A stretch of 64,000 bases of DNA, taken from positions 1 through 64,000 of the forward strand of contig NZ_ATVR01000017.1 in NCBI RefSeq assembly GCF_000420825.1, read 5' to 3'. Below are positions 43,208-55,697 of the stretch, piece after piece. Both the position numbers and the translations under genes were made by a program. The notes under the pieces were generated by a model. It made no database searches. It was not told the DNA's origin and was given only the letters and a program-made list of their open reading frames with translations. The DNA is from Butyrivibrio sp. AE2015. GTDB taxonomy: Bacteria > Bacillota > Clostridia > Lachnospirales > Lachnospiraceae. The stretch's first letter is position 1. Every line of letters starts with the position of its first letter.

Positions 43208-43780
43208 ATGGCAAAGGTTGAATTAAAAAAGCCTGTAGTTGAAGAAATTTCAGAGAAGATTAAAGACGCTCAGGCTGTCGTACTTGTAGATCACCGCGGA
43301 CTTACTGTTGCACAGGATACTGAGCTTCGTAAGAAACTTCGTGCAGAAGGCGTAACATATAAGGTTTACAAGAACACGATGATGAACTTCGCATTCCAGG
43401 GAACAGATTTCGAGCAGCTTAAGGATCTCCTTAATGGTCCTAGCGCTATGGCTGTATCTGCAACAGATCCAGCAGCTCCAGCTCGTGTTCTTTATGAGTT
43501 TGCTAAGACTGCTAAGGCTCTCGAGATTAAAGGTGGTGTTATAGAAGGTAAGTTCTATGATGCAGCAGCAATGACAGAAATTGCTACTATCCCTTCAAGA
43601 GATGTCCTTCTTTCAAGATTGCTTGGCTCTATGCAGTCACCTATTACAAACTTCGCTCGCGTTATCAAACAGATCGCAGAGAAGGATGGCGAAGGCGCTA
43701 CAGAGGAAGCTCCAGCTGAGGAAGCTGCAGCACCTGCAGAGGCAGAAGCTCCTGCAGCAGAGGCACCAGCAGCAGAGTAA
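43208..43780 (+). CDS. rplJ: 50S ribosomal protein L10
   Basis: A 190-aa L10, the base of the L12 stalk. The conserved start is KVELKKPVVEEISEKIKDAQAVVLVDHRGLT; later signatures include KVYKNTMMNFAF. The core ends near residue 168. About 20 extra residues, all Ala, Pro and Glu, form a tail (EAPAEEAAAPAEAEAP), which is a common Lachnospiraceae extension. TAAGGAGG precedes the ATG. It is regulated by the upstream leader and co-transcribed with rplL. Confidence 0.97.
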   Translation: MAKVELKKPVVEEISEKIKDAQAVVLVDHRGLTVAQDTELRKKLRAEGVTYKVYKNTMMNFAFQGTDFEQLKDLLNGPSAMAVSATDPAAPARVLYEFAKTAKALEIKGGVIEGKFYDAAAMTEIATIPSRDVLLSRLLGSMQSPITNFARVIKQIAEKDGEGATEEAPAEEAAAPAEAEAPAAEAPAAE

Positions 43781-43850
43781 TTTGCTTGCACCATGTGCTT
43801 AGAAAATGAAAACAAATAATTTTTAATTATACTATACGGAGGTATATAAA

Positions 43851-44225
43851 ATGGCAAAGTTATCTACAGCAGAAATTATTGATGCTATCAAAGAGTTAAC
43901 AGTTCTTGAGTTAAATGATCTCGTAAAGGCTTGCGAGGAAGAGTTCGGCGTATCTGCAGCAGCAGGCGTTGTAGTTGCAGCAGCTCCTGGAGCAGCAGCA
44001 GCTGGTGAAGAGAAGACAGAGTTCAACGTAGAGCTTACAGAAGTTGGTCCTAACAAGGTTAAGGTTATCAAGGTTGTTCGTGAGCTTACAGGTCTTGGTC
44101 TTAAGGAAGCAAAGGAACTCGTTGATGGAGCTCCTAAGATGATCAAAGAGAACGCTTCTAAGGCAGAAGCTGATGACATCAAGGCTAAGGTTGAGGCTGA
44201 AGGCGCTAAGGTTACTCTTAAGTAA
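43851..44225 (+). CDS. rplL: 50S ribosomal protein L7/L12
   Basis: A 124-aa L7/L12 of normal size. The N-terminal dimerisation domain ([22 protein letters not shown]) is followed by an Ala/Gly-rich hinge. The C-terminal domain, [29 protein letters not shown] with [15 protein letters not shown], binds elongation factors. ACGGAGG precedes the ATG, 70 bp after rplJ. A terminator follows. Confidence 0.97.
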   Translation: MAKLSTAEIIDAIKELTVLELNDLVKACEEEFGVSAAAGVVVAAAPGAAAAGEEKTEFNVELTEVGPNKVKVIKVVRELTGLGLKEAKELVDGAPKMIKENASKAEADDIKAKVEAEGAKVTLK

Positions 44226-44264
44226 TCCTTCGATCTTCGAATTTTATCAGAAAAACATAATGGG

Positions 44265-44300
44265 CGGTTTACACAAGGCAACTTGTGTAAGCCGTTTTTT
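44265..44300 (+). terminator. Terminator of rplJL
   Basis: The stem CGGTTTACACAAG / CTTGTGTAAGCCG (44265-44294), with one T-G pair, is followed by six T. Confidence 0.92.
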
Positions 44301-44373
44301 CTTTCGCTTGATTTAATTTATATGATGAGTTTTTTCTGGCATTTTTCTCACATATATGTTTTAAAGAAAATGC

Positions 44374-44402
44374 TTGACACAAATTTTCATTCGATGTATT
44401 AT
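44374..44402 (+). promoter_or_regulatory. Promoter of rpoBC
   Basis: TTGACA (44374-44379) and TATTAT (44397-44402) are 17 bp apart. About 100 nt of leader follow, with a T-rich stretch near 44431-44450 but no clear hairpin. Confidence 0.85.
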
Positions 44403-44507
44403 GGATAATGCACTATTGTGGTGTGGTGGGCTTTTTTGCGCGCTTTTTTAAAGTGCTCTAAAATGCCTCTTTTCCACTACTAAAAAATAAGAACGGGGTG
44501 AATGTCA

Positions 44508-47500
44508 ATGGAAAAAAACAGATTACATCCTACCGGCTCTGGTAAAAATATTCGTATGAGTTTCCAGCGCCAGAAGGAAGTCCTGGAGATGCCAAACCTT
44601 ATTGAAGTTCAGAAGAACTCCTACCAATGGTTTCTTGACGAAGGCTTAAAAGAAGTCTTTGACGATATCTCTCCAATTGAAGATTACAGTGGTAAGCTTA
44701 GTCTTGAATTTGTTGATTTCAAACTTTGTGAAGATGAAATTGATAAGAATAAGAATACTATTGAGAAATGTAAAGAGAGAGACGCTACTTTTGCAGCGCC
44801 ATTAAAGGTTAAGGTTCGTCTTCATAATAAGGAAAAAGATGAGATTACCGAACATGAGATTTTCATGGGCGATCTTCCTCTTATGACTGCAACTGGTACC
44901 TTTGTTATCAATGGAGCTGAGAGAGTTATTGTCAGCCAGTTGGTTCGTTCACCCGGTATCTATTACGATATTACATACGATAAGATTGGTAAAGAGCTTA
45001 TTGCATGTACAGTCATCCCTAACAGAGGAGCATGGCTTGAGTATGAGACAGACTCTAATGATGTGTTCTATGCAAGAGTAGACAGAACAAGAAAAGTTCC
45101 TGTTACTGTTCTTATCAGAGCACTTGGTATTGGATCTAATGAAGAGATTCTTGAACTCTTTGGTGATGAGCCTAAGATTCAGGGAAGTTTCTCAAAGGAT
45201 TCTTCTACTGATTATCAGAGTGGTCTTCTTGAATTGTATAGAAAGATTCGTCCTGGTGAGCCTCTTTCTGTTGAAAGCGCAGAGAGTCTTATTAATGCTA
45301 TGTTCTTCGATCCTAGAAGATATGATCTTGCTAAGGTTGGTAGATACAAGTTTAATAAGAAACTTCACTTTAAGAATCGTATCAGTGGACATGTTCTTGC
45401 AGAGGATGTTGTTGATGAGACAACAGGTGAGATGATTGCATCAGCCGGAACAAAGGTTGATCGCGCTCTTGCTACAGAGATCCAGAACAGCGCTATTCCT
45501 TATGTGCTCATTCAGTCAGAAGAGCGCAATGTTAAGGTGCTTTCAAATATGATGGTTGACATCACTCACTTTATCGAGTGCGATCCTGAACAGCTCGGTA
45601 TTAACGAGGATGTTTATTATCCTGTTCTTAAGGAAATTCTTGACGAGTACACAGCTAAGAATGATCCTGAAGGACTTGCTGAGACTATTAAGAAGCGTGT
45701 TCATGAGCTTATTCCTAAGCACATTACAAGAGAAGATATCATCGCTTCTATTAACTATAATATTCATCTTGAGTATGGAATCGGTAACGATGACGATATC
45801 GACCACCTTGGTAACAGACGTATCCGTTGCGTAGGTGAACTTTTACAGAATCAGTATCGTATCGGATTATCAAGACTTGAGAGAGTAGTTCGTGAGAGAA
45901 TGACTACTCATGACACAGAGGAAGTTTCTCCTCAGTCACTGATCAACATTAAACCTGTACAGGCTGCTGTTAAAGAGTTCTTTGGTTCTTCACAGCTTTC
46001 ACAGTTTATGGATCAGAACAACCCATTGGGTGAACTTACACATAAGAGACGTCTTTCAGCCCTTGGTCCTGGTGGACTTTCAAGAGACAGAGCCGGATTC
46101 GAGGTTCGAGACGTACACTATACACACTATGGCCGTATGTGTCCTATCGAGACACCTGAAGGACCTAACATCGGTCTTATTAACTCACTTGCTAGTTATG
46201 CAAGAGTAAATGATTATGGATTTGTAGAGGCTCCATACCGTAAGGTTGATCAGTCTGATCCTGCTAACCCAAGGGTTACAGATGAGGTTGAGTACCTTAC
46301 AGCTGATGAAGAGGATAATTACCATGTAGCTCAGGCTAATACTCCTCTTGATGAGAATGGATACTTCAAGAAGAACACAGTTTCTGGTCGTTACAGAGAA
46401 GAGACTTCTTCATATCCTAAGACATCATTTGAGTACATGGACGTATCTCCTAGAATGGTATTTTCAGTTGCTACAGCACTTATCCCATTCCTTGAGAACG
46501 ACGATGCTAACCGTGCGCTGATGGGATCAAACATGCAGCGTCAGGCGGTGCCACTTTTAACAACAGAAGCTCCTGCTGTAGGTACAGGTATGGAACGTAA
46601 GGCAGCTGTAGACTCTGGTGTCTGCGTAGTTGCAAGAAAAGCCGGAACTGTAGATTTTGTAGACAGCAAGCTTATTCAGATGACATATGATGATGGTGAG
46701 AAGGAAGAATTCCATCTTATTAAGTTCCAGAGATCTAACCAGAGTAACTGCTACAACCAGAGACCTATAGTCTTCAAGGGTGATCATGTAGAAGCTGGTC
46801 AGGTTATCGCAGATGGTCCTTCAACATACCAGGGAGAACTTGGCCTTGGTAAGAACCCTCTTATCGGTTTCATGACATGGGAAGGTTACAACTACGAGGA
46901 CGCTGTTCTTCTTTCAGAGAGACTTGTTCGTGACGATGTTTATACATCTGTTCATATTGAAGAATATGAGGCGGAAGCTCGTGAGACAAAGCTTGGACCA
47001 GAAGAGATCACACGTGATGTACCTGGTGTAGGTGATGATGCACTTAAGGATCTTGATGATCGCGGAATTATCCGTATCGGTGCTGAGGTTCGTGCCGGTG
47101 ATATCCTTGTTGGTAAGGTTACACCTAAGGGAGAAACAGAGCTTACAGCTGAAGAGAGACTCCTTAGAGCTATCTTCGGTGAGAAGGCTAGAGAGGTTCG
47201 TGATACTTCTCTTAAGGTTCCTCACGGCGAGTATGGTATCGTTGTTGATGCTAAGGTATTCACAAGAGACAATGGCGATGAACTTTCACCTGGAGTAAAT
47301 CAGGCAGTTCGTATCTATATCGCTCAGAAGAGAAAAATCTCTGTTGGTGATAAGATGGCTGGTCGTCATGGTAACAAGGGTGTCGTTTCTCGTGTACTTC
47401 CTATAGAAGATATGCCATATCTTCCAAATGGTAGACCACTTGATATCGTGCTTAACCCTCTGGGCGTGCCTTCTCGTATGAACATTGGACAGGTCCTTGA

Positions 47501-48365
47501 GATTCACCTTTCTCTTGCAGCTAAGGCTCTTGGATTTAACATTGCTACACCTATCTTTGATGGTGCTAACGAGATTGATATCCAGGATACCCTTGAAATG
47601 GCTAACGATTACGTTAACAATTCATGGGAAGATTTTGAAAAGAAATATAAAGATCTTGTTCATCCGGAGATTATGGATTATCTCTATGAGAACAGAGATC
47701 ACAGAGAACTTTGGAAGGGCGTTCCGATCAGATCAGATGGAAAGGTACAGCTCCGCGATGGTAGAACAGGTCAGAAGTTCGACTCACCTACAACTATCGG
47801 ACACATGCATTACCTCAAACTCCATCACCTGGTTGATGATAAGATCCACGCTCGTTCAACTGGTCCTTACTCACTTGTTACACAGCAGCCTCTGGGTGGT
47901 AAAGCTCAGTTCGGTGGACAGCGTTTCGGTGAGATGGAGGTTTGGGCACTTGAGGCTTATGGTGCTGCTTACACTCTTCAGGAAATCCTTACAGTTAAGT
48001 CTGATGACGTTGTAGGACGTGTTAAGACTTATGAGGCAATCATCAAGGGTGATAACATACCTGAACCTGGTGTTCCAGAAAGTTTCAAGGTTCTTCTCAA
48101 AGAGCTTCAGTCACTTGGTCTTGATATTAAAGTGCTTCGTGAAGACAATACAGAAGTTGAAATTATGGAAAGCGTTGATTATACAGATTCTGATTATCGT
48201 TATGAGATTGAAGGCGATAATGCAGGTCGTGATTATGGTCAGGAATCATTTGAAGCGAATGGATTCTCACAGGGTCAGCTCAATGAAGATGGCGATATTG
48301 TAGCTGAAGAGAGTTCAAATGATGATTTTGAAGCAGAGGAAAACTTCGACGATTTCGAAGAGTAA
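44508..48365 (+). CDS. rpoB: RNA polymerase subunit beta
   Basis: A 1285-aa RpoB. Conserved regions include the rifampicin cluster ([20 protein letters not shown], then [20 protein letters not shown]), the [17 protein letters not shown] segment and the C-terminal [20 protein letters not shown]. Residues after about 1190 form an acidic tail ([19 protein letters not shown]), longer than in many relatives. The ATG at 44508 has GGGGTG 9 nt upstream, so it is preferred over the ATG two codons earlier. rpoC follows after 60 bp. Confidence 0.98.
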   Translation: MEKNRLHPTGSGKNIRMSFQRQKEVLEMPNLIEVQKNSYQWFLDEGLKEVFDDISPIEDYSGKLSLEFVDFKLCEDEIDKNKNTIEKCKERDATFAAPLKVKVRLHNKEKDEITEHEIFMGDLPLMTATGTFVINGAERVIVSQLVRSPGIYYDITYDKIGKELIACTVIPNRGAWLEYETDSNDVFYARVDRTRKVPVTVLIRALGIGSNEEILELFGDEPKIQGSFSKDSSTDYQSGLLELYRKIRPGEPLSVESAESLINAMFFDPRRYDLAKVGRYKFNKKLHFKNRISGHVLAEDVVDETTGEMIASAGTKVDRALATEIQNSAIPYVLIQSEERNVKVLSNMMVDITHFIECDPEQLGINEDVYYPVLKEILDEYTAKNDPEGLAETIKKRVHELIPKHITREDIIASINYNIHLEYGIGNDDDIDHLGNRRIRCVGELLQNQYRIGLSRLERVVRERMTTHDTEEVSPQSLINIKPVQAAVKEFFGSSQLSQFMDQNNPLGELTHKRRLSALGPGGLSRDRAGFEVRDVHYTHYGRMCPIETPEGPNIGLINSLASYARVNDYGFVEAPYRKVDQSDPANPRVTDEVEYLTADEEDNYHVAQANTPLDENGYFKKNTVSGRYREETSSYPKTSFEYMDVSPRMVFSVATALIPFLENDDANRALMGSNMQRQAVPLLTTEAPAVGTGMERKAAVDSGVCVVARKAGTVDFVDSKLIQMTYDDGEKEEFHLIKFQRSNQSNCYNQRPIVFKGDHVEAGQVIADGPSTYQGELGLGKNPLIGFMTWEGYNYEDAVLLSERLVRDDVYTSVHIEEYEAEARETKLGPEEITRDVPGVGDDALKDLDDRGIIRIGAEVRAGDILVGKVTPKGETELTAEERLLRAIFGEKAREVRDTSLKVPHGEYGIVVDAKVFTRDNGDELSPGVNQAVRIYIAQKRKISVGDKMAGRHGNKGVVSRVLPIEDMPYLPNGRPLDIVLNPLGVPSRMNIGQVLEIHLSLAAKALGFNIATPIFDGANEIDIQDTLEMANDYVNNSWEDFEKKYKDLVHPEIMDYLYENRDHRELWKGVPIRSDGKVQLRDGRTGQKFDSPTTIGHMHYLKLHHLVDDKIHARSTGPYSLVTQQPLGGKAQFGGQRFGEMEVWALEAYGAAYTLQEILTVKSDDVVGRVKTYEAIIKGDNIPEPGVPESFKVLLKELQSLGLDIKVLREDNTEVEIMESVDYTDSDYRYEIEGDNAGRDYGQESFEANGFSQGQLNEDGDIVAEESSNDDFEAEENFDDFEE

Positions 48366-48425
48366 TCTGATTAAAAGTAATTGTGACTGTTAATTAGCGT
48401 TTAACATAAAGAAAAGAGGTTACGA

Positions 48426-51400
48426 ATGTCTGATTCAACCATGAATAAAGCAATAAATGAAGCTTCTAGCGGAAGAAGCAGTTTGCAGCAGCAGACTTAT
48501 CAGCCTATGACATTTGATTCTATTAAGATTGGACTTGCTTCTCCTGAAAAGATCAGAAGCTGGGCTCACAGAATTGATAACGATCCACATAGTGGTGAAG
48601 TTACAAAGCCTGAGACAATCAACTATAGAACACTCAAGCCTGAAAGAGATGGTCTTTTCTGCGAAAGAATATTTGGACCTACAAAGGATTGGGAATGTCA
48701 CTGCGGAAAATATAAAAAGATCAGATATAAGGGTGTTGTCTGCGACCGTTGCGGTGTTGAAATAACAAAGAGCAGCGTACGTCGTGAGAGAATGGGATAC
48801 ATCGAGCTTGCAGCTCCTGTATCACATATCTGGTATTTCAAGGGAATACCCAGCAGAATGGGACTCATTCTTGATTTATCTCCTCGTGTACTTGAGAAAG
48901 TACTTTACTTTGCATCATATATAGTTCTTGATCCAGGTGAGACAACACTTGAATACAAGCAGGTTCTTTCAGAGAAAGAATATCAGGATGCCAGAGAAGA
49001 GTGGGGCGGCAAATTCCGTGCAGGAATGGGTGCTGAATCAATCAAAGAGCTCCTTCAGGCTATTGACCTTGAAGCAGAGTATCAGGAATTAAAAGAAGGT
49101 CTTGATACTTCCAGCGGACAGAAGAGAGCAAGAATCATCAAGCGTCTTGAAGTTGTTGAAGCTTTCAGAGAGTCTGGCAATGATCCAGCTTGGATGATCA
49201 TGGATTGCATCCCTGTAATCCCACCAGATCTCAGACCTATGGTTCAGCTTGATGGTGGACGTTTTGCTACATCAGATCTTAATGATCTTTATAGAAGAAT
49301 TATCAACAGAAATAACAGATTGAAGAGACTTCTTGATCTCGGTGCACCTGATATCATCGTACGTAACGAGAAGAGAATGCTTCAGGAAGCTGTTGATGCA
49401 CTTATCGATAACGGTAGAAGAGGAAGACCTGTAACAGGGCCTGGTAACAGAGCTCTTAAGTCTCTTTCAGATATGCTTAAGGGTAAGTCAGGACGTTTCC
49501 GTCAGAACCTTCTTGGTAAGCGTGTAGACTATTCTGGACGTTCAGTTATCGTAGTAGGACCTGAACTTAAGATTTATCAGTGTGGACTTCCTAAGGAAAT
49601 GGCTATCGAGCTGTTCAAGCCTTTTGTTATGAAAGAGCTTGTTTCCAGAGGAATATCACAGAATATTAAAAATGCTAAAAAGCTTGTAGAAAGACTTGAT
49701 GAGCAGGTTTGGGATGTTCTTGAAGATGTAATCAAAGAGCATCCGGTTATGCTTAACCGTGCCCCCACACTTCACAGACTTGGTATTCAGGCATTTGAGC
49801 CAATTCTTGTAGAAGGTAAGGCTATTAAGCTTCACCCACTTGTATGTACACCTTTCAACGCCGACTTCGATGGTGACCAGATGGCTGTACACCTTCCTCT
49901 TTCAGTAGAGGCACAGGCTGAGTGTAGATTCCTTATGCTTGCTCCTAACAACCTTCTTAAGCCTTCAGATGGTGGCCCAGTTAACGTTCCTACACAGGAT
50001 ATGGTACTTGGTATCTACTATTTGACACAGGAGAGACCTGGAGCACTTGGAGAAGGTAAGTTCTTCAAGAGCGTTGATGAAGCTATTCTTGCATATGAGA
50101 ATGGATACTGCACACTGCAGACAAGAGTTAAGATCAGAATGGACAGAACAAATGCTGATGGCGAAGTTCAGACAGGTATTGTTGAGTCCACACTTGGAAG
50201 ATTCCTCTTCAATGAGATCATTCCTCAGGATCTTGGTTTTGTAGATAGATCAGTTCCTGAAAATACATTTAAGCTCGAAGTTGACTTCATGGTAGGTAAG
50301 AAGCAGCTTAAACAGATCGTAACTGCTATGATCAATACACATGGAACATTTGCTACAGCAGAAGTTCTTGATAAGATCAAAGCTACAGGTTACCACTATT
50401 CAACACGTGCAGCTATGACTGTTTCTATCGCTGATATGACAGTGCCTAAACAGAAACAGGAAATGCTTGATGAAGCACAGGCTACAGTTGATAAGATAGC
50501 AATTAACTATCGTCGTGGTCTTATTACTGACGAAGAGCGTTACCGTGCAGTAGTTGATACTTGGATGGAAACAGATAAAAAGCTTACTGATGAGCTTCTT
50601 GCTGGTCTTGATAAGTACAACAACATTTACATGATGGCTGACTCTGGTGCCCGTGGTAGTAACCAGCAGATCAAACAGCTGGCTGGTATGCGTGGACTTA
50701 TGGCTGATACAACAGGTCGTACAATCGAACTTCCTATCAAGTCAAACTTCCGTGAAGGTCTTGACGTTTTGGAATACTTCATGTCAGCGCATGGTGCTCG
50801 TAAAGGTCTGTCAGATACAGCCCTTCGTACAGCCGATTCAGGATACCTTACACGTCGAATGGTCGATGTATCACAGGAACTTATTATCCGTGATATTGAC
50901 TGCTGTGCAGACAAGGAAGTTATTCCTGGAATGACAGTTAAAGCATTTATGGATGGCAAGGAAACAATCGAGCCATTAAAGGATAGAATCACAGGAAGAT
51001 ATTCATGTGAGACTATTAAAGATAAAGATGGAAATGTGATCGTTAAGAAGAATCACATGATCACTCCATCACGTGCAGCAAAGATCCTTTCAGTAGGTGT
51101 TAATGCTAAGGGACAGCCTGTAGAGGCAGTTAAGATCCGTACAATACTTACATGCCGTTCACACAACGGTATCTGTGCTAAATGTTACGGTGCTAACATG
51201 GCAACAGGTGAGGCAGTTCAGGTCGGTGAAGCAGTTGGTATCATCGCTGCTCAGTCAATCGGTGAGCCTGGTACACAGCTTACTATGAGAACATTCCATA
51301 CTGGTGGTGTTGCCGGTGGTGATATCACACAGGGTCTTCCTAGAGTAGAAGAGTTGTTCGAAGCTAGAAAACCTAAGGGACTTGCTATTATTTCTGAGCT

Positions 51401-52169
51401 TGATGGTAAGGTAGAGATCAGAGACACCAAGAAGAAACGTGAAGTTATCGTAACTAACGATGAAACTGGTGAATCAAAGGCTTACCTCATTCCTTATGGA
51501 TCACGTATCAAGGTTCAGGATGGAATGACAATTGAAGCTGGTGATGAGCTTACTGAAGGTTCAGTTAACCCACATGATCTTCTTAAGATTAAGGGTATCC
51601 GTGCAGTACAGGATTATCTCTTAAGAGAAGTTCAGAGAGTATACCGTCTGCAGGGTGTTGATATCTGTGATAAGCATATTGAGGTTATTGTACGTCAGAT
51701 GCTTAAGAAAGTAAGAATCGATGAGAGTGGAGATACAGATTTCCTTCCAGGAACTCTTGTAGATGTACTTGATTTTGAAGATACTAACGAAGCACTTACT
51801 AATGAAGGAAAGAGACCTGCAGAAGGTAAGCAGGTAATCCTTGGTATCACCAAGGCAGCTCTTGCTACAAACTCATTCCTTTCAGCAGCATCATTCCAGG
51901 AGACAACAAAGGTTCTCACAGATGCAGCTATCAAGGGTAAGGTTGATCCACTTATTGGACTTAAGGAAAACGTTATTATCGGTAAGCTGATTCCTGCCGG
52001 AACAGGTATGAAGAGATATAGAAATACAGCTCTTAATACAGATGCTAATTTCAAAGATCCTGAGAAGCTCATTCTCAAGAAAAAGAGAAGAGATTTTGAT
52101 GATGATTTAGCAGATGGTGCTGATTTCGATATCGATGACGATGAAGTATCAGTTTCAGACGAGGACTGA
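48426..52169 (+). CDS. rpoC: RNA polymerase subunit beta'
   Basis: A 1247-aa RpoC. The N-terminal zinc site is [19 protein letters not shown]. The catalytic loop [12 protein letters not shown] binds the active-site Mg2+. The second zinc site ([13 protein letters not shown]) and the trigger-loop region are present. An extra N-terminal segment (residues 1-28) is Ser/Gln-rich, and the C-terminus is acidic ([11 protein letters not shown]). AAAGAGG precedes the ATG. Length is normal for Firmicutes. Confidence 0.98.
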   Translation: MSDSTMNKAINEASSGRSSLQQQTYQPMTFDSIKIGLASPEKIRSWAHRIDNDPHSGEVTKPETINYRTLKPERDGLFCERIFGPTKDWECHCGKYKKIRYKGVVCDRCGVEITKSSVRRERMGYIELAAPVSHIWYFKGIPSRMGLILDLSPRVLEKVLYFASYIVLDPGETTLEYKQVLSEKEYQDAREEWGGKFRAGMGAESIKELLQAIDLEAEYQELKEGLDTSSGQKRARIIKRLEVVEAFRESGNDPAWMIMDCIPVIPPDLRPMVQLDGGRFATSDLNDLYRRIINRNNRLKRLLDLGAPDIIVRNEKRMLQEAVDALIDNGRRGRPVTGPGNRALKSLSDMLKGKSGRFRQNLLGKRVDYSGRSVIVVGPELKIYQCGLPKEMAIELFKPFVMKELVSRGISQNIKNAKKLVERLDEQVWDVLEDVIKEHPVMLNRAPTLHRLGIQAFEPILVEGKAIKLHPLVCTPFNADFDGDQMAVHLPLSVEAQAECRFLMLAPNNLLKPSDGGPVNVPTQDMVLGIYYLTQERPGALGEGKFFKSVDEAILAYENGYCTLQTRVKIRMDRTNADGEVQTGIVESTLGRFLFNEIIPQDLGFVDRSVPENTFKLEVDFMVGKKQLKQIVTAMINTHGTFATAEVLDKIKATGYHYSTRAAMTVSIADMTVPKQKQEMLDEAQATVDKIAINYRRGLITDEERYRAVVDTWMETDKKLTDELLAGLDKYNNIYMMADSGARGSNQQIKQLAGMRGLMADTTGRTIELPIKSNFREGLDVLEYFMSAHGARKGLSDTALRTADSGYLTRRMVDVSQELIIRDIDCCADKEVIPGMTVKAFMDGKETIEPLKDRITGRYSCETIKDKDGNVIVKKNHMITPSRAAKILSVGVNAKGQPVEAVKIRTILTCRSHNGICAKCYGANMATGEAVQVGEAVGIIAAQSIGEPGTQLTMRTFHTGGVAGGDITQGLPRVEELFEARKPKGLAIISELDGKVEIRDTKKKREVIVTNDETGESKAYLIPYGSRIKVQDGMTIEAGDELTEGSVNPHDLLKIKGIRAVQDYLLREVQRVYRLQGVDICDKHIEVIVRQMLKKVRIDESGDTDFLPGTLVDVLDFEDTNEALTNEGKRPAEGKQVILGITKAALATNSFLSAASFQETTKVLTDAAIKGKVDPLIGLKENVIIGKLIPAGTGMKRYRNTALNTDANFKDPEKLILKKKRRDFDDDLADGADFDIDDDEVSVSDED

Positions 52170-52205
52170 TAAGTTTTTGCAAAAGAGTTGTCATAAAAAA
52201 TTTAG

Positions 52206-52234
52206 TTGACAACTAAAATAATAGTATTTATAAT
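52206..52234 (+). promoter_or_regulatory. Consensus sigma-A promoter of rpsL
   Basis: TTGACA (52206-52211) and TATAAT (52229-52234) are 17 bp apart, a perfect consensus. The leader holds GCAAAGGGG/CCCCTTTGC (52253-52278), a hairpin without T-run. Confidence 0.92.
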
Positions 52235-52340
52235 TCATAATTGCGTGTGTAAGCAAAGGGGATACTATGCCCCTTTGCTATATGCATATATTTAGGGTGT
52301 ATTCGCCCAAGTGTTTTTATCAAAATAGGAGGTAAAAAGA

Positions 52341-52760
52341 ATGCCAACATTTAACCAGTTAGTTAGAAAGGGTCGTCAGACATCTGTTAAGAAGTCTACA
52401 GCACCTGCTTTGCAGAAAGGCTTCAATTCTTTACACAAGAAAGCTACTGCAACAGCTTCTCCACAGAAGCGTGGTGTTTGTACAGCTGTTAAGACTGCAA
52501 CCCCTAAAAAGCCTAACTCTGCTCTGAGAAAAATCGCCAGAGTACGTCTTTCAAACGGCATCGAGGTAACAAGCTATATTCCTGGTGAGGGACACAACCT
52601 TCAGGAGCACAGCGTTGTTCTTATCCGTGGTGGAAGAGTTAAGGATTTACCTGGTACAAGATACCACATCATCAGAGGTACTCTTGATACAGCAGGTGTA
52701 GCCGACAGAAAACAGGCTCGTTCAAAGTACGGCGCTAAGAGACCAAAGGCGTCAAAGTAA
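52341..52760 (+). CDS. rpsL: 30S ribosomal protein S12
   Basis: A 139-aa S12, in the decoding centre. The signature [20 protein letters not shown] contains the Lys (K in PKKPNS) at which streptomycin resistance mutations occur; it has the sensitive-type residue. [24 protein letters not shown] follows. TAGGAGG precedes the ATG. It leads the str unit rpsL-rpsG-fusA. Confidence 0.98.
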   Translation: MPTFNQLVRKGRQTSVKKSTAPALQKGFNSLHKKATATASPQKRGVCTAVKTATPKKPNSALRKIARVRLSNGIEVTSYIPGEGHNLQEHSVVLIRGGRVKDLPGTRYHIIRGTLDTAGVADRKQARSKYGAKRPKASK

Positions 52761-52925
52761 TCTATTAACAAATCTAATTTTTTAAAAGTGTTGGTGTTCT
52801 ATTCTATATATACAGATATATAAAGTAGTAAATATACCGCACGTACACTAAATTAGTGAGTACCGATGATTTATAGTAAGCAGTGAGCTTTACTGATCAT
52901 TGCAATTCTAAAGGAGGGAAGAACC

Positions 52926-53396
52926 GTGCCGCGTAAAGGACATATTGTAAAACGTGACGTATTAGCGGATCCTTTATACGATAACAAGGTTGTTACTAAG
53001 CTTGTTAACCAGGTAATGCTTGATGGTAAGAAGGGCGTTGCTCAGAAGATCGTATATGGTGCATTCGCACAGGTAGAGGAGAAGGCTGGTAAGCCTGCTC
53101 TTGAAATTTTCGAGGGAGCTATGAACAACATCATGCCTGCTCTCGAGGTTAAGGCTAGACGTATTGGTGGTGCTACATATCAGGTACCTATCGAGGTTAG
53201 ACCAGACAGACGTCAGGCTCTCGCACTTCGTTGGCTTGTAACTTTCTCACGTGCTAGAGGCGAGAAGACTATGGTAGATAGACTTGCTTCAGAGATTATG
53301 GATGCATACAACAATACTGGTGCAGCTGTAAAGAGAAAAGAAGACATGCACAAGATGGCAGAGGCAAACAAGGCATTCTCACACTACAGATTCTAA
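52926..53396 (+). CDS. rpsG: 30S ribosomal protein S7
   Basis: A 156-aa S7, the usual length, that organises the head of the small subunit. The start is GTG at 52926, with AAAGGAGGG 8 nt upstream; the protein begins [11 protein letters not shown]. Conserved parts are [23 protein letters not shown] and the basic C-terminus. The 165-bp gap after rpsL has short dyads but no terminator, so co-transcription is likely. Confidence 0.98.
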   Translation: MPRKGHIVKRDVLADPLYDNKVVTKLVNQVMLDGKKGVAQKIVYGAFAQVEEKAGKPALEIFEGAMNNIMPALEVKARRIGGATYQVPIEVRPDRRQALALRWLVTFSRARGEKTMVDRLASEIMDAYNNTGAAVKRKEDMHKMAEANKAFSHYRF

Positions 53397-53442
53397 TCTA
53401 TTGGTGAGAGTTTCGTTTATATTTATTTAGGAGGAAGAACCT

Positions 53443-55560
53443 TTGGCTGATAGACAATACCCATTGGAGAGAACCAGAAACATCGGTATTATGGCTCATA
53501 TCGACGCTGGTAAGACAACTCTTACAGAGCGTATCCTTTATTATACCGGTGTAAACTATAAGATTGGTGAGACTTACGAAGGTACTGCTACCATGGACTG
53601 GATGGAACAGGAGCAGGAAAGAGGTATCACAATCACATCTGCAGCTACAACTTGCCACTGGACACTTCAGCAGAATGGTAAAGTTAAACCAGGCGCTCTT
53701 GAGCACCGTATCAACATCATTGATACTCCTGGTCACGTTGACTTTACTGTTGAGGTTGAGAGATCACTTCGTGTACTTGATGGCGCTGTAGGTGTATTCA
53801 GCGCAAAAGAAGGCGTTGAGCCACAGTCTGAGAACGTTTGGCGTCAGGCTGATGGATTTAATGTTCCTCGTATGGCATTCATCAACAAGATGGATATCAT
53901 CGGAGCAAACTATTTCGGAGCTGTTGAGCAGATCCGTAACAGACTTAAAAAGAACGCTATCATGATCGAGATTCCTATCGGAGCTGAGGATCAGTTCCAG
54001 GGTATCATTGACCTGTTCGAGATGCAGGCTTACATCTACAATGATGATAAGGGTGAGGATGTTACTATTGGTGAGATCCCTGCTGATCTTAAGGATGATG
54101 CTGAGCTTTATCACTCAGAGCTCGTTGAGAAGATCTGCGATCTTGATGAAGATCTTATGATGGAGTACCTTGAAGGTAATGAGCCTTCTGTAGATGCTCT
54201 TAAGGCTGCACTTCGTAAGGCAACTTGCGAATGTAAGGCATTCCCTGTTTGCTGTGGTTCTGCCCACAAGAACAGAGGTATCCAGAAACTTATCGATGCT
54301 GTTATCGAGTTCATGCCTTCACCACTTGATATCCCTGCTTGTAAGGGTACAGACATGGATGGCAATGAAGTTGAGGTTGAGTCAACAGATGATGGCCCAT
54401 TCGCAGCTCTTGCATTCAAGATTGTCAGCGATCCATTCGTTGGAAAGCTTGCATTCTTCCGTGTATATCGTGGTACAGCTAATTCTGGATCATATGTACT
54501 TAACAGCACAAAGGACAACAAGGAACGTCTTGGACGTATTCTTCAGATGCATGCTAATAAGCGTTCTGACCTTGATAAAGTATATTCAGGTGATATCGCT
54601 GCAGCAGTAGGTCTTAAGAATACAGTAACTGGTGATACACTCTGCGATGAGAAAAACCCAGTTATCCTTGAGTCTATGGAATTCCCTGATCCTGTTATTG
54701 AGCTTGCTATCGAGCCTAAGACTAAGGCTGGTCAGCAGAAACTTGATGAGGCTCTTATGAAGCTTGCTGAAGAAGATCCTACATTCAGAGCTCATACAAA
54801 CCCTGAAACAGGTCAGACAATCATCGCTGGTATGGGTGAGCTTCACCTTGATATCATCGTTGATAGACTTCTTAGAGAGTATAAGGTTGAGGCTAACGTA
54901 GGTGCTCCTCAGGTTGCTTATAGAGAAGCTCTTACAAAGGCTGTAGACGTTGAGTCTAAGTATGCTAAGCAGTCCGGTGGACGTGGTCAGTACGGACACT
55001 GTAAGGTTCGTTTCGAGCCTATGGATGCTAACGGCGACAACCTTTACCAGTTTGATAGCGAAGTTGTTGGTGGTGCTATTCCTAAGGAATTCATCCAGCC
55101 AATCAGCGAAGGTATCGAAGAGGCTATGAAGGCTGGTACACTTGGCGGATATCCAGTAGTTGGTGTTCATGCTACAGTTTATGATGGATCTTACCATGAA
55201 GTAGACTCATCAGAAATGGCATTCCACATCGCTGGATCTATGGCATTCAAGGATGCTATGGCTAAGGGTGCTCCTGTACTTCTTGAGCCTATCATGAAGG
55301 TTGAGGTTACTATGCCTGAAGAGTACATGGGAGATGTTATCGGTGACGTTAACTCTCGTCGTGGACAGGTTGAAGGTATGGATGATCTCGGCGGCGGAAA
55401 GATCGTAAGAGCACATGTGCCTCTTGCTGAGATGTTCGGATACGCTACAGACCTTCGTTCTAGAACACAGGGACGTGGTAACTACTCAATGTTCTTTGAG
55501 AAGTACGCTCCAGTTCCTAAGAATGTTCAGGAGAAAGTCCTTTCTAACAAGGGCAATTGA
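53443..55560 (+). CDS. fusA: Elongation factor G
   Basis: A 705-aa EF-G, the GTPase that moves tRNAs and mRNA through the ribosome. The start is the rare TTG at 53443, with TAGGAGGAAG upstream. G motifs: AHIDAGKTT (P-loop), DTPGHVDF and NKMD. The switch I segment [18 protein letters not shown] is intact. It is slightly longer than the usual 690-700, with no unusual insertion visible. It follows rpsG after 46 bp. Confidence 0.97.
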   Translation: MADRQYPLERTRNIGIMAHIDAGKTTLTERILYYTGVNYKIGETYEGTATMDWMEQEQERGITITSAATTCHWTLQQNGKVKPGALEHRINIIDTPGHVDFTVEVERSLRVLDGAVGVFSAKEGVEPQSENVWRQADGFNVPRMAFINKMDIIGANYFGAVEQIRNRLKKNAIMIEIPIGAEDQFQGIIDLFEMQAYIYNDDKGEDVTIGEIPADLKDDAELYHSELVEKICDLDEDLMMEYLEGNEPSVDALKAALRKATCECKAFPVCCGSAHKNRGIQKLIDAVIEFMPSPLDIPACKGTDMDGNEVEVESTDDGPFAALAFKIVSDPFVGKLAFFRVYRGTANSGSYVLNSTKDNKERLGRILQMHANKRSDLDKVYSGDIAAAVGLKNTVTGDTLCDEKNPVILESMEFPDPVIELAIEPKTKAGQQKLDEALMKLAEEDPTFRAHTNPETGQTIIAGMGELHLDIIVDRLLREYKVEANVGAPQVAYREALTKAVDVESKYAKQSGGRGQYGHCKVRFEPMDANGDNLYQFDSEVVGGAIPKEFIQPISEGIEEAMKAGTLGGYPVVGVHATVYDGSYHEVDSSEMAFHIAGSMAFKDAMAKGAPVLLEPIMKVEVTMPEEYMGDVIGDVNSRRGQVEGMDDLGGGKIVRAHVPLAEMFGYATDLRSRTQGRGNYSMFFEKYAPVPKNVQEKVLSNKGN

Positions 55561-55602
55561 TGAAAAAAAGTAAATGTATGCTGACTAAATCAAGTTTTTT
55601 GC

Positions 55603-55631
55603 TTGATTTAGCGGCAAACATTTAATATAAT
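55603..55631 (+). promoter_or_regulatory. Promoter of tuf overlapping a hairpin arm
   Basis: TTGATT (55603-55608) and TATAAT (55626-55631) are 17 bp apart. The -35 box is part of the right arm of CTAAATCAAG/CTTGATTTAG (55584-55611), a hairpin behind fusA that has T in its loop but none after it. Confidence 0.75.
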
Positions 55632-55697
55632 CGATATAGTCGGTTAAATTATGTATGTAAATGTTTATTAACATTTCACTAAGGAGGATATTTAGAA

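Noticed and set aside
46557-47225. Antisense frames within rpoB, rpoC, fusA and tuf
   Set aside because: They arise from the strong codon bias of the sense genes and have no ribosome sites or recognisable domains.
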